Assembly (NCBI GenBank): GCA_037367355.1
Contig: CM074700.1
Span: 2,232,001 to 2,296,000 of the forward strand
Reading direction: 5' to 3'
Source of the DNA: Neoscytalidium dimidiatum
Taxonomy: Eukaryota > Ascomycota > Dothideomycetes > Botryosphaeriales > Botryosphaeriaceae
Length of the DNA: 64,000 nt
A program made the position numbers and the translations under genes. Every line of letters begins with the position of its first letter. Position 1 is the stretch's first letter. Below the pieces are notes generated by a model. That model was given only the letters and a program-made list of their open reading frames with translations, did no database searches and was not told the DNA's origin. Shown piece by piece: positions 34,034 to 45,419 of the stretch.

Positions 34034-35523
34034 AGGATTGGGAGAGTCTTTGTTGCCCTGCGAGTCGATCCGCAAAGCCTTCCCGTTAGGACGTTGTCTG
34101 CTCTCTAGTCTGAACGTCCATCCGCATGTAGCGGAACCTCCACATCCGCGGTATATACGTGCGTTCGAAGCTGTCGATCGGCAAGAGCTATGGATATTCC
34201 GTTTTTACCTACAAGTGATGGCTGGTGTAGTCTTCCTAAGTTTCCGACGGATCTAAATGACTGCAGTTGAGCGGTCCGAGGATATCGAGCAGCACCTGGT
34301 TTGCCATCTGGGACTGGGATAATGCGAATCGCCAATGGGGATATAGCATCTTGAAGCACTGGATTGCGAACGTCACAGATGCTCTTGGTACCGCTGATCT
34401 TGTCTGACCGGACAGAAGATGAAGCTGGCAAATAATTGGCGGACGATGGCGACGAATCTTCGTCGGGCGCCAAGATCGGAGGTGGAGACGGGACAGGAGA
34501 TAGGAAAATTCTTGTGAGTACCAAATCACTGGCTACGGTACCATATTTCATGGGCTATGAAGCGGACCGGCCGAGTCACTAAGTGACGAAGTGGTGTAGA
34601 GCCGGTTTAGTTCGGGTGACCTCGCATAACGAGTCGACACTCTTCAGCAGAAGAGCCGGGGCCTCGTGCGGATGTATCGATCCCTGCGAGCCCCAATCAA
34701 TGTAGTGCTTGTAATGGAGAACACAGGATGAATAGCACGGTTAGTAATATAAGCCAGATACGTCAATCTAACATTCAAGTTACCGTCGATTACAAAGGTA
34801 AGACTTGTGAGGCTGGACTAGGAGATTCCGGAGGATCGCTTAATGCGAGCCTCACGTAGCTTCCAATTCGAGTACCTGATGATTAAAATTCTTGTAGGGA
34901 TGCGCTCTTTCCACCGGTGCGGTCGTTGCTACCAGCTATTTCCAGAAACTTGAAATAGCCGTAGATGGCCTGTAAACATTGCGTGTACACGAGTACCAAG
35001 ACACGACTATAGAAACCCCTTTGATTATTCAGCACGTACATGTGCTTGTATCCAGAGAAGTTTGCTCAGGTAACTGGACCCTTTAAGAACCCCCTTACGT
35101 GCCACCACTACGGACACGCCAAGAGTACCACCATTTCACAATCCTTGAGTTGATAATAATATTGATTGATGAGACTGGGAATTATCTACCAAGACACCAC
35201 ATCTATTCATCCAGCGCCAAAATCCCATGAATCAATTTGCCCAATCTTGATCTCATCGAGACCTCAAAGAGTTTCTACAATGAGCGAAAACACAGCATCA
35301 GCCACACAGGGTATCTTTTCAATTTCAATGAATGATCTGGGTTGCACCAGCGCTATGCTTCGATCGCTTGCTCGCACGCTTAACGCATTACAAAAGAAGC
35401 CACAAGTCAAGGAGACAGGAAAGACTAGATAGAGGGAAAAAAAAAGGAAAATAAACGGACCGCCGACAACCGAGGAAGGCGAAGGAAATTCGTAACGCGT
35501 GAAATATGGACGGGACAGCGGCT
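34034..35523. other. Intergenic, no gene recognised
   Basis: About 1.5 kb between the convergent Zn2Cys6 and WD40 genes. A 148-codon frame on the minus strand (34551-34105) is Pro/Ser-rich with no motif, and a plus-strand 88-codon frame at 35166-35432 has none either. Confidence 0.4.
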
Positions 35524-38157
35524 CTAACGGCCCATTAGCATTCTCATCTCAGCCATCTCTTCCCTGAGAAGGCGTAGTTGGTCGCTCAGATCCTGGACCT
35601 CCTTTCGAAGGGTTGTACAGCAGTTCCTGCCGCAGTCACAGCGATTTTCGTCGTGTTGCTCCGCACCGTGAATTGCTTCAAAGAGCTCTGACGCGATCAA
35701 GCCGCTCTTGCGGCCGCTGCGAGGGCGAGGACTATGCACGGTATTGTAGTCCAAATCACCTAGAGCTGTCCGACCACTACTGAAATTTCTTGTGGCGTTG
35801 GGGCCAGTACGAGAGAAATATTCTTGCAGATTGACAGGCCCTCCTGGAGGCAGCGAAACCCCGGGTGAGAGACTAGAGCGTGCAGAAATCTGCGCAGAGT
35901 CCTCTCCGTTCTCTGAATCAGCTGCCGTATAGGCAGTCTCTGAAAACCATTGAGAAGGCTGAGGCGGAGAAGGGGGGACGAAGTCTGTCTGAGTGTGGCG
36001 CTGGTGCTGTGAAGGCTGTCTTCGGGTGCGCGATCGCAAGTAAGATGTCGGTGCTTCGTCATCCGAGGTAAGCCAGATATCATCTGGTGGGGCAGCTTGC
36101 TTTGATTGAGCGCTCGCATTCTTTCTATACGACTCTTTCGTTTCTGAATCCATCTGAGGAGCCACACGGGGGGTGTTTCTTTGGCTGTTCATGTAAGGTG
36201 CTAGAAGAGCTAAGCCGGCTCTCTTTTTTCCACCTGGCTCTCCCAGGCGACGAATATCAGCAAGGATTTTGCTGTTGGTGGATGACGATGAGTTTGTAGT
36301 ACGGTTCGTAGAAATACTGGCAAACGATCCTGGCATTCTCGCAGACACCCTCCTGCTCTTGCGGGCACGCGGAGTCTTACTGGAAGGGGTCTTGGCAATC
36401 CTGATCTCCTGAGATGGAGGTGCTCGCCGAGGGGATCCAGCCCTTTTGCTTGGAGATGGGAGTTTTGTTGGTGACTTCGGTTCGGGACCTCGGAATCGCA
36501 TAGCTGCATTCGCAGGCTGATGTGTCTCCTCAACGCCGCGCTCTTTCGGTCGTTCCGTTTCGTCTGGGCGCGGTAGCGGTGGAATGATGGACAGTCTGGG
36601 CGGCGTCATTTGGTACGAGGAAGAGCTTTGCCTGAAAGTGGAGCTAAGAATACGTGGACGAGCTCTTGGACGTGGACTGCGGCGCTGCGGGGAGTTTTTC
36701 GGAGCGGGCTTAACAGGCGAAAATAGGTCCATGTAATTCATAGCGTTCACTGCAGGTCGTTTGCCGGAAGGTTCCACCGGGTTGCGATTCACGGTGCCGC
36801 TATCTTCGTCGAGAGTCTCTCCAGCGTCTTCATCTGGCGAATTGCCTTCGAGATAATCATCTTCCAGAGGAGATGGGGTTTGTCGGCGGTCTCGGGACAC
36901 TTGCGTTTCAGGAATACCTCGAGTCCTCGCAGGCTTCGTATCAGGCTTCAAGCCTGGGCCCTTCATCCATTCGACGTCAAGAATACGTCCGGCCGAAGGA
37001 TCCACGGTCTGCTCGCTGAGAAGGATGCCAACAGAGTCAAAGACGAGAACCTTGCCATCCTCACGGCCAACAGCTAATGTGTTGTTCAGCGTGCCGTTCT
37101 CGGCTCTATTGGCCGCAGTTCGGGCCACTTGAGTTTGCTTTGGCCTCACAGTGAGAACCGACAGACTGGTTGCCGGACCTTTGGCATGCCAAGTCCGAAG
37201 GATGTTGCCGCCGCACTCAAAATCGACCAGCCGGCACCGACCGTCAGCACCTACGCTGACTGCCCGCGACCTGTGTCCTGGCAGAAAGGCGGCCGAGGTG
37301 ATGCTGACGGATTTGGCGCCCATCACATTGGCATTGTCTCCAGATTCACCGCACGAATTAGCCACAACGCGGTTGGTTACCGTATGGAGGTTCTTGAAGC
37401 GGCCAACCTCCCCTCCGGACCCGCCCCGTCCAGCTTTACCCAGTATGCGCGTCGCATCATAAGCGGCGAGAGAACCATCTTTGAAGGCTAGCAAGAACAC
37501 ATTCGGCCGTTCCGGGTGGAAAGAAGCCGTTTCGACGGGTGCCGAAGAGGCGCGGGGTTGAAGCTGCAGTGCAGGGGTGCGAAGGGTGAGATTCTGCAGA
37601 TATACGGTAGGCGGCTTCTCAGAAGCCGATAGCAGGAGATGCGAGGTGCTCGAGATGGCCAATACGGTGGGCGGGGAGGGGTGAGTGTGCGACGGCTGCA
37701 GGAGGCATGACTGGCGCAAGGAGTAAGATTGGACGGCGTTCTGGAGGGTGGTAGTGAAGAACAGGCTCTTGGAGTCGTTGGAGTACTCAAGAAGCCGGAC
37801 TTGGCCCTGCGGCACAGGCGTCAGCATTTGGGCAGGGCTTCACGAGGGATCCCGGTCCAACAGGCGTACATCGGTGCCCTTCAGCCTGTAGCTCCTGTCC
37901 ATGCCGCGGGTTGCGTCGTGCAACACGACGACCTGGTCGTCAGCCACGGCAAGCAAACCGGAGCCATCCTTGGCCTCCTTCGCAGCGAGGATGCCGCCGG
38001 AGCCGGAGCGGAAGGCATTGGTCAGGCCGCGGTGATCCCACGACCAGACGTTTGTTTCTGTGGTGATAATAAGATGGTGGTCCTTAGGGAAGGCGAAGGC
38101 GTGCTGGGGCTCGACGGGCGCAGGGCGCGCATGCTGTGCGACGCGAATGGGCGGCAT
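35524..38157 (-). CDS. WD40-repeat protein with C-terminal coiled coil
   Basis: Exons 38157-37870 and 37806-35524 give 856 residues. The 63 bp intron (donor GTACGC, branch GCTGAC) removes an in-frame TGA and joins ...YRLKGTD to GQVRLLEYSNDSKSLFF. Residues 1 to about 320 look like WD/YVTN-type beta-propeller blades with weak WD dipeptides (GLLAVADDQVVVLHDATRG, LAVGREDGKVLVFDSVG, AVSVGADGRCRLVDFE). The middle 430 residues are Pro/Ser/Arg-rich and likely disordered, with many SP/TP sites. The last 50 residues hold a CDCGRNCC cysteine patch and a coiled coil (VQDLSDQLRLLREEMAEMRM). N-terminal propeller, long phospho-rich linker and short C-terminal coil is the layout of NEDD1/GCP-WD, the gamma-tubulin targeting factor; that is an inference from architecture only. 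It diverges from the P450 gene. Confidence 0.75.
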
Positions 38158-39191
38158 GAGGATATGGTGGACATGCGGTGGTGGGCGGGGCCATGGGGAG
38201 AGTTATCTGGGTGGATGTTTGGCAACAATGCGACTCGCGCGTTGTCACAGTGAGAGAGGCCTGCAGGCGGTGAGCTCAAGCGAGACCCGCCTAAGGCCCA
38301 CCCACTGCTGCCCACGAGCCCGCCCACGCGCCGCTCCCCGCCCCTCACAGCCCGCCGCCCCTTCAGCCGAGTCAGCCACACCTCTTTCCGACGTCGTCGT
38401 GACGCCCATGGTTGCGACACTGCGTGCGCATAGTGCTCTCATGTTGCGAAACACTCCGCGTGCCATGCCCATGCTGCTCTGGCCGATGTGCGCTCAGCGC
38501 CGTTTCTGACCTGGCAGGACATGAGTATTCAGCATCCACCGACCTCACACCAATCAGACCTCTGGCCTCAAGAAGCATCTGTCCGGGATAGTGGTAAACC
38601 GGCGATCATGTCTCATGTCTCACAGCGCATCGAGGGAGGTGTTGTAAGCTTGTCCCGGACCAGCGACGATCTTTAAGCATTCGTCTGTCGTGCCACCATC
38701 CTGCTCAAATGGCACCGTCGCGCCCGTCCTCCTTTGTCGCGTGGCCAAATGCGACCGTCCGTTGGTTGATTGGGCCGTCTGTACAGTGCAGTCTTCCACT
38801 GCATTCGCTTCAAGCCCTGAGCCCAATACTGAATGGTCGTTGCTTCCCCCACTTGAAGAGTCGGCCCCCAACAGCTAGGATGGCTCGTTGCTGCCAGTAG
38901 CTCTGCCGCGCCAGCTGTGGTCTTCGCGCTTAGACTTGGACCTGCAGTCATCATTATCCTGGATCCAATAGATCATGCATCTGTGTGCTTCGATGCGGGG
39001 TGTCCTCTCTGATCGCCCACCTGTTTCATACACATGGACATGCGGGTAAGCAGCGTGCTGGGCAAGGTACTGCTGTCTGGGGCACTACTTACCTGTTGTC
39101 GAGCTTGGAATTACTGCGCCTTATATGAATGATCGTAGCGAAGCGCGTGGGATTGAGAAATCTCCCACCCTCTTCCTCCAATCCTGCCAAC
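38158..39191. promoter_or_regulatory. Divergent promoter region of the WD40 and P450 genes
   Basis: A 1.03 kb stretch between start codons. The part near the WD40 gene is GC-rich and the part near the P450 is mixed. No additional gene recognised. Confidence 0.4.
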
Positions 39192-41236
39192 ATGATTTCA
39201 GTCGTTAGCATTGCCTTGTGGACGCTTCTTTTTGTCCTGGCCTGGCGGGTTTCGCGCATCGGTAGACGGCCTCCAGGATTGCCCCCAGGGCCGCCCACTC
39301 TGCCCATTCTAGGAAACCTTCACCAGATCCCTCAGAAGGACCAGTACGAGCAGTTCACAAAATGGTCAAAGCAGTACGGCCCGATCTATTCACTCATGAT
39401 GGGCACGAAGACCTTGGTTATTCTCAACAACGACCAAGCTGTCAAAGACCTTTTGGACAAACGCAGCGCCATCTACAGCGACCGGATGGAAATGTATACG
39501 GTTGGCGAAGTCGCAAGTGGTGGTCTTAGGATGCTTACCATGGTTGGTCCTGTGTTGCCGTAATCCTCTTTCAAGGCTAATTTCACTCCTCAGCACTACG
39601 GACCGACCTGGCGAATGGTATGCTTCCGCATTCACACGAAACTCGCGCCCGCTACTTAACGTATGGTGTAGATGAGGAAGATGGTACACGCTCTCTTGAA
39701 TGTCAATGCCGCCAAGTCTTATGTGAGTTCTCCACGTCGCAAAAAAAAAAAAAAAATAGTGCTGACTCCATCTGAGGTTCCCTACCAAGACTTGGAGAAC
39801 AAGCAGATGATCAACGATCTCCTGGACACCCCCGATGCCTTATTGGAACATTTGCGGCGATACTCGTCCTCGCTGATCGCTAGCATCGTCTTCGGGTACG
39901 TAGTAAAACCCCCTTGCCATCATATCGTTCCACCACGCGCCGGGAGGGAATCATCTCTGCACTTCATCCATGTGTCCTGAACTGATAACTTTTCCCCTCC
40001 CCCCAGTTGGCGAACCCCCGACTACAGCGATCCCAAATTATGGCAATTCTTTCACGACTTTGAAAAATTCTCCGCTCTCGCGCAGACAGCCGGCGCCGCC
40101 CTACCCGACTTCTACCCCATTCTGCGGCGCCTACCGACGTGGCTGCAAAGCCGGCAGCAGGAAGCGCGCCGCATGCATGTGACCGAGAAGGCCATGTATC
40201 TGGGCAACTGGCTCGACGCCAAGCGGTCCATCGCCGAGGGCACCGCGCGCCCATGCGTAAGCAAAGCCCTCCCCTTCTCCCATCCGCGGCACGAAATGCA
40301 AGGAAGGCTGACATACCGCGACTGACCGCCCATTCCAGTTCTGCGTCGACATGGCACGGCGACAGACGAGCGAAGGCTTCTCCGACGACCTGGCCGCGTA
40401 CATCGCGGGCACGCTGTTCGAAGCCGGCAGCGACACGACGTCCAGCACCCTGTACGGCTTCGTCCAGGGCATCCTCCTCTACCCGGACGCGCAGCGGCGG
40501 GCGCAGGCGGAGCTGGACGCCGCGATCGGCCGCGACCGGCTGCCCGAGATGGACGACGCGCCGCGGCTGCCGTACGTCGTGGCGTGCGTGAAGGAGGCCA
40601 TGCGCTGGATGCCGACCGCGGTGCTGGGCGCCGCGCCGCATGCCGTGCTGCAGGATGACGAGTACCTGGGCTATCGCATCCCCAAGGGCGCGGGCGTCAT
40701 GATGAACGTCTGGGCGATCCATAGGGATGAGAAGAGGTACGCGCAGCCGGACCGGTTTTGGCCCGAGAGATACGAGGGTGATGTCGTTGGCATCGCGGAC
40801 AGTGCAAGCTTGTCGGATGTGAGCAAGAGGGACCAGTTTGGGTTTGGTGCAGGGAGACGGATTTGTCAGGGTAGGCTGGCTCTTCTTTTTTTCCCCCCCA
40901 AACCGATAAGCGTGGAGAGGAAGGGCGTTAACAATTGTCCCAGGCATGCATGTTGCTGAGCGGAGTCTGTTCTTGGGAATCGCCAGGATCCTGTGGGGGT
41001 TTGATGTCACTCCTGCCATCGACAAGGTCACTGCTCAGCCCAAGTTGCCGCAGCAGGACAAGTTGGTCGGCGGTCTTGTTATGCTGCCTGCGAAGTATGA
41101 GGCATCAATTAAGCCTCGCTCCGATCACCATGCCAAGGTTATGAGGGAGGCTTGGGCTGCCACCAAGAAGCAACTGGATGACAAGACGCGGCAGTGGAGC
41201 CGGATTCCAGAGGGTATGGCTTTGCCCAGACTCTGA
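39192..41236 (+). CDS. Cytochrome P450 monooxygenase
   Basis: Seven exons (39192-39542, 39594-39617, 39672-39722, 39777-39895, 40007-40256, 40339-40870, 40944-41236) give 539 residues. An N-terminal anchor (MISVVSIALWTLLFVLAW) and a Pro-rich hinge (RRPPGLPPGPPTLPILGN) place it in the ER membrane. The oxygen-activation helix is AGTLFEAGSDTTSST, the K-helix ExxR is in VKEAMRW, the PERF-like motif is DRFWPERY, and the heme-thiolate loop is FGFGAGRRICQG with the ligand Cys. All key residues are present, so it should be active. Exon 2 codes only eight residues (HYGPTWRM). The first intron uses a weak donor GTTGGT but has a GCTAATT branch site. The third intron holds an A16 tract. No secondary-metabolite core gene lies nearby, so the substrate is unknown. 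Confidence 0.92.
39741..39756 (+). repeat. A16 homopolymer in a P450 intron
   Basis: Sixteen A inside the third P450 intron, 18 bases after the 5' splice site. Confidence 0.95.
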
Positions 41237-41537
41237 TGCACTATATCAAAAACACAGTTGCCAAAAAGCGTTGCTCTACGTACTCGAAATGTACGGGAGA
41301 GCCCTGTCTGTCGTCAGGAAGGTCTACTCTCCAAATGTATAAAGGGACTCTCATTTTAGAAAAGGGTTTCTTGTTGATAGTTGCGCAAGAGTACAAGCGC
41401 GCAGGAGCTAAGAGGGCGATGAACGCTGAAGGCGATTGGGTATTATACAAAGGCATTTGATTTCGTCGTCTTACTCGAATTCGCTTTTACATGGATTCCA
41501 ACCAAACTGAATTTGCAACCGATCGGACACTAGCTTT
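41237..41537. other. Convergent 3' region, P450 and rhodanese genes
   Basis: These 301 bp hold both 3' UTRs. No gene recognised. Confidence 0.4.
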
Positions 41538-42773
41538 TTAGACCTTAACAATCAAACCCTCATCGGGTTTGACTCTCTGGGCCCACTCCGTCCAGCTGCC
41601 ATCATAGACCTGATGGGTCTCCTCAGGGAAACCAGCCTCCGCCAAAGCCGCATCGATCACAGCGGCGGTGACACCAGTGCCGCAGCTACTGATGACAGGC
41701 TTGGAGGGGTCAATACCCTTTGCCTCGAGGATCTTCTTCAGTTCAGAAGCAGGGAGCAAAGTCTTGGTCTTCGGGTCTAGTAGTTCAGGGACTGGAACGG
41801 ATGTCGAGGAAGGAATATGTCCAGATGAAAGACCTGCAGATGCGTCAGTTTGTAGTTGGAGTGCATTCTTAGACAGGGGTATCAGGTTTGTTGTCAGCGA
41901 CTGTGACTCCTTGAATATACACCATCTTCGTAGCCAGCGCAACTTCACGCATCAGAAGAACACCGGTGTTCGCAACGGCCCGAAATGGAACACTGGCCAT
42001 GGCAGCTGGGGAGAGGATGAACCAAAACACCCACCTGGTCTCGGCTCCGGATCCTTACCCTCCCATCGACCTTTGCTCCTAGCATCGAGGATCTGAATGT
42101 CTGCCTTGCCCGACTCACTCTGCCTCTTCGCGATCTCCTTGACCTGCTCGAAGTCGACAACCTTTGAGCGGTCAAGCTCGGGCACAGGGTACTCAACCTC
42201 ATCGACCTTGTCGGGCTCGCCCCACTCGGTGGGGTAGCCCTCCTCCACCCACAGTTTGAAGTTGTTCAGGATGTGGACGTTCTGGTGACCAAAGACCTTG
42301 AGGGTCCATGCAACGCGCGGAGCGCTGAAGATGCCCTGCTCCTTGCTGTCGTAAACGACAACGCTGTCATCGCGGCGGATGCCCAGCTGACCCATTGCCT
42401 TGGCGAAGTCGTGGCTGCTGGGCAGCATGTGTGGGTAGGGGCTTTCCGGGTCCTTGACGGCATCAAGGTCGAAGAAGCGGGCCTTGGGAATGCGGCAAGC
42501 CTTGAAGGTCTGCCATCCGGTGCGCTTCTCAGGATCGTTAGGAAGGAACCAAGTGGCGCATAGCGGGATCACGCGCGGGGCGGTGGATAGGCGGGAATTG
42601 ACATTCTTTTGGAGGGCGTCGCTGAGCTGGGCCGGGGTGACCAAGTAGGAGGTTAGGGTGTAAGAGGAGCTCATGGCGCGACGCTGGAAGAAGCTGCCCG
42701 AAGCAAGCGGGGAGGCGGCGGCGAATCGGAAGGAGGCGCGCAAGAGCGGCTGCAGCATCGCTGTCCTAGCCAT
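41538..42773 (-). CDS. Mercaptopyruvate/thiosulfate sulfurtransferase (tandem rhodanese)
   Basis: Exons 42773-42035 and 41833-41538 (201 bp intron, phase 1) give 344 residues. Two rhodanese domains are visible: the N-terminal one (ATWFLPNDPEKRTGW, SVVVYDSKEQGIFSAPRVAW) lacks the catalytic Cys, and the C-terminal one carries it in SSCGTGVTA. The CG(S/T)GVTA loop points to 3-mercaptopyruvate rather than thiosulfate (CRKGVTA) as preferred donor. The first 35 residues (MARTAMLQPLLRASFRFAAA) are Arg/Ala-rich without acids, a good mitochondrial presequence; a downstream Met (MSSSYTLTSY) could start a cytosolic form. The yeast counterpart Tum1 also feeds sulfur to tRNA thiolation. The intron is longer than its neighbours. 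It diverges from apc11. Confidence 0.9.
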
Positions 42774-43391
42774 TGTGGGCAATTAGCTTCAGGATGCCGG
42801 ATACAATGCTGGCTGAGGTCGGGAAGCAGGCTGCGAGGAGTCAGGCAGGGTGTTGGAGCTCGCGTGGAGCTTGGGAAAGAGCTCGCGACGTTCGCGATAA
42901 GCGGCGGCGGCGGCGGCGGGGAGGACTGGCGCGTGGATGTGGAAGTGGAAGTGAGGGGGCGATGGCACCATCGACGATTCCCTCGGCCGCCGATCAGCGG
43001 ACGTGAAGAGAAGGACTTACAGTACAGGCGGGAGCTGGGGAGCGAGAACAGCGATGAGTTGCTCGCCTTTTTGCACTCCCCAGACGCGCGCTGCCGGGCG
43101 CCACTTCTGTGATTGCTGCTGCTGATCGCGTCATGTAGCTTCGCGACGCGGCTCCGGCCACCTGCTTTCACCGCCTTCGGCCAGCCTGCGCCTGGGCCGT
43201 GCCGCAGCGCAGCCGCCGGTGCCGGTGCCGATGCCACCTGTGGAGCCTGGCTGCCCCAGAGCGCTAGGCCCTGCCCAGCCAGCCCATCGCCGCCCGGGCC
43301 TTGCCTCTGTTTACCAGGCACCTGCGCCCTCCAGGACACCATCCTCTTTCGTCATTCTCCCCTCCGTCCTCGCCCGCCACAACCCTCAAGC
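42774..43391. promoter_or_regulatory. Divergent promoter of the sulfurtransferase and apc11
   Basis: These 618 bp between start codons are GC-rich with a GGC trinucleotide run (about 42901-42921) and GCCGGT repeats. They must hold both promoters. Confidence 0.5.
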
Positions 43392-43843
43392 ATGAAAGTC
43401 ACCATCAAGCAATGGAATGCCGTTGCCGCCTGGCGCTGGGACATGCCCGAGGACGACCTGTGCGGTATCTGCCGAAGTCCCTACGACAGCACTTGCTCCA
43501 AATGCAAGTTTCCCGGTGACGGCTGTCCGCTGCGTATGCCCCCCCCCCGCTTGCCTCTTCTTCATCTCTTCTCTGGTTGACCTTCTTCCGCAGTCATGGG
43601 CCAATGCAATCACTCCTTCCATATGGTAGGCAATGTGTTCAGCGAGAGACCGGAGAAACAAAATTTCTGACCCGCTTCCAGCATTGCATAGAGGACTGGT
43701 TGAAGCAAGAGGCTTCTCAAGAGAAGTGCCCCATGTGTCGTCAGCGTAAGTTCCGTGCCGTTTGCTGATCGTGACGTCCTGCTGACCTAGAGTGTATAGC
43801 CTTTACCGTCAAGGACGCAAACGGGTCTATGACTGAAGCCTGA
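43392..43843 (+). CDS. apc11: Anaphase-promoting complex RING subunit Apc11
   Basis: Exons 43392-43533, 43594-43625, 43682-43745 and 43800-43843 give 93 residues. Apc11 with Apc2 forms the catalytic RING/cullin core of APC/C, which ubiquitinates securin and cyclins in mitosis. The family start MKVTIKQWNAVAAWRWDMPE and all zinc ligands are present: CGIC, CSKC, the Cys pair flanking FPGDG, QCNHSFHMHC and CPMC. The RING is intact despite three introns cutting a 282-nt coding sequence; exon 2 is only 32 nt (GQCNHSFHM). All introns sit in phase 1 or 0 and close to an exact codon count. The length equals that of other fungal Apc11 proteins. Confidence 0.95.
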
Positions 43844-44465
43844 ACGGCAGTGGTTTGATCTTAGCCTGGCGTTGTTGGGAGTGGGTTTTGGGAAGGACTA
43901 TGTTTATACCCTAGGTCAGCGGTTTTCAGGCGCGCGAGTTCATTCTGAATCATATCAGCCTTGTCCATCTCATGATTCGTCGTCACCTCTTGCGTCAGCC
44001 CCGCTCTCGCCCTCCTCTGGCCAGGCAGCAACTTGCCAGCCCCAACCGGCGAGCAGACGGCCTTCCTCGACGCTGTCACTCCACCGGTAGCCTGATTCAC
44101 CGGTCTCACTTCTCATACGGACCTCCCCGCCGAGCCCCTGCATCCCGCCGTGGCTGCCAAAACTGTGGTAGGTAAATACCCCCCGCAACTGCGCCCGACT
44201 CCGCCTGCAAGACCACACTGGCGCCATCGATATTTCCGCTCGACGAGTGCTACGACAGTCCATGCCCCTGCAGAAGTGCATCTCGGCCTAAAGCAGCAAC
44301 GTCCCGCGTGCAGCTGGTAGCACGGCCTGTCCAATCGGACAGCTTCCGTCACGTGTACGGCAACATCAAGGCAAGGATCAACAATCGATAAAGCTGCAGG
44401 GCACAGCCGAGCTCTACCCCAAGCTCCCCTTCCCGTCCGCCCCAACCAACGACGCGGGCACGATC
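43844..44465. other. Intergenic between apc11 and the poly-Gly gene
   Basis: 622 bp without recognised coding content, presumably the apc11 3' UTR and the next promoter. Confidence 0.4.
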
Positions 44466-45419
44466 ATGTCCGCTAACCCCCAACATCACCATGATACCGC
44501 TGCAGAGGACGCAGGCGGGCCCACCGCTACGATCTCTGCTGTCCCCGGTGGCCAGAACACCGCGCAGGTGACCGGCAGCCCTTACGATGACCGCACCGAC
44601 TCCGCTGCCACCGCCGCAGCAACCACGTCCACCGCACACCCATCCCACATCTACGACGAGAATGCCGCCGGCGACGCCGAGACGCTCTCGTATCCGCCCC
44701 TCGACCCTTCGCAGCCGCTGCTCCCTCCCGCCAACTTTTCGCCCTTCTTCACCCTCGTCGAGGACGCCACGACCGCCGAGCACCACCACCCGTCCGTGCA
44801 CTACGTCTTTTCCGACGACGACCCCGACCTGCACACGGCAGTCTTCATGCGCGCGCTGGGAGACACCGCGGCCGTCGCGTCGTCGCCCACCGCAACCAAA
44901 CACGATGGCGGCGCGGACCTGCTACCGCCGCCCGTGCCCGGCGTGCGCGAGCGCTACGTCGTGGTGGACCTGACGCCGGACGGCCAGGCCGTGGCCGGCG
45001 CGACGAGCCTGAGCCGCGACTGGCAGGTGATCGGGACGGCGATAGCGCCCGCGCCGTCGTTCGCCGAGGACAACGCGGCCGACGCGGGCGGCGGCGGCGG
45101 CGGCGGAGGAGGAGGAGGAGGAGGAGGAGGAGGCGCGCTCATGCTGCGGGTCGAGGGCACCGAGGCGGAGGGCGGCAGACCGTCGCTCCTCGGCGCCGGC
45201 AGGGATGACGGCGAAGATGCGAAGCTGGCCCTGGGCGATGCGAGAAGGGCCGCTGACGGCGACCTCGTCGGCGGGCTGGAGGAGCTGCTGCAGAGGTTCG
45301 ACAGCGGCGTGGAGATGCTGAGGAAGGTCGTCGGCCCGGACCTCGAAATTCTGATGCAGGACGCTGCTTCGGCCGATGATATACCACCCTCTGCAGCCGC
45401 GGACGGGGCCGCCGCTTGA
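44466..45419 (+). CDS. Low-complexity protein with poly-Gly tract, unknown
   Basis: A single exon of 317 residues. About 80 Ala/Thr/Asp-rich residues are followed by a more ordered block (NFSPFFTLVEDATTAEHHHP, VHYVFSDDDPDLHTAVFMRA), then RYVVVDLTPDGQAVAGATSL and SLSRDWQVIGTAI. These pieces look conserved rather than random and I recall similar blocks in unnamed ascomycete proteins, without a function. A tract of about 16 glycines (45088-45135) separates this from a C-terminal helical part (LEELLQRFDSGVEMLRKVV). The start is the ATG at 44466; no spliced alternative was needed. No signal peptide, membrane span or catalytic motif is visible. Confidence 0.65.
   Translation: MSANPQHHHDTAAEDAGGPTATISAVPGGQNTAQVTGSPYDDRTDSAATAAATTSTAHPSHIYDENAAGDAETLSYPPLDPSQPLLPPANFSPFFTLVEDATTAEHHHPSVHYVFSDDDPDLHTAVFMRALGDTAAVASSPTATKHDGGADLLPPPVPGVRERYVVVDLTPDGQAVAGATSLSRDWQVIGTAIAPAPSFAEDNAADAGGGGGGGGGGGGGGGGALMLRVEGTEAEGGRPSLLGAGRDDGEDAKLALGDARRAADGDLVGGLEELLQRFDSGVEMLRKVVGPDLEILMQDAASADDIPPSAAADGAAA

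Noticed and set aside
34105..34551. 148-codon minus-strand frame after the Zn2Cys6 gene
   Set aside because: It is Pro/Ser-rich with no domain, signal or splice support.
39964..41031. 356-codon frame antisense to the P450
   Set aside because: It overlaps well-supported P450 exons and is explained by GC-rich third positions.
31632..41236. Biosynthetic cluster formed by the Zn2Cys6 regulator and the P450
   Set aside because: They are separated by 5 kb and a WD40 gene, and no polyketide synthase, peptide synthetase or terpene synthase is present.
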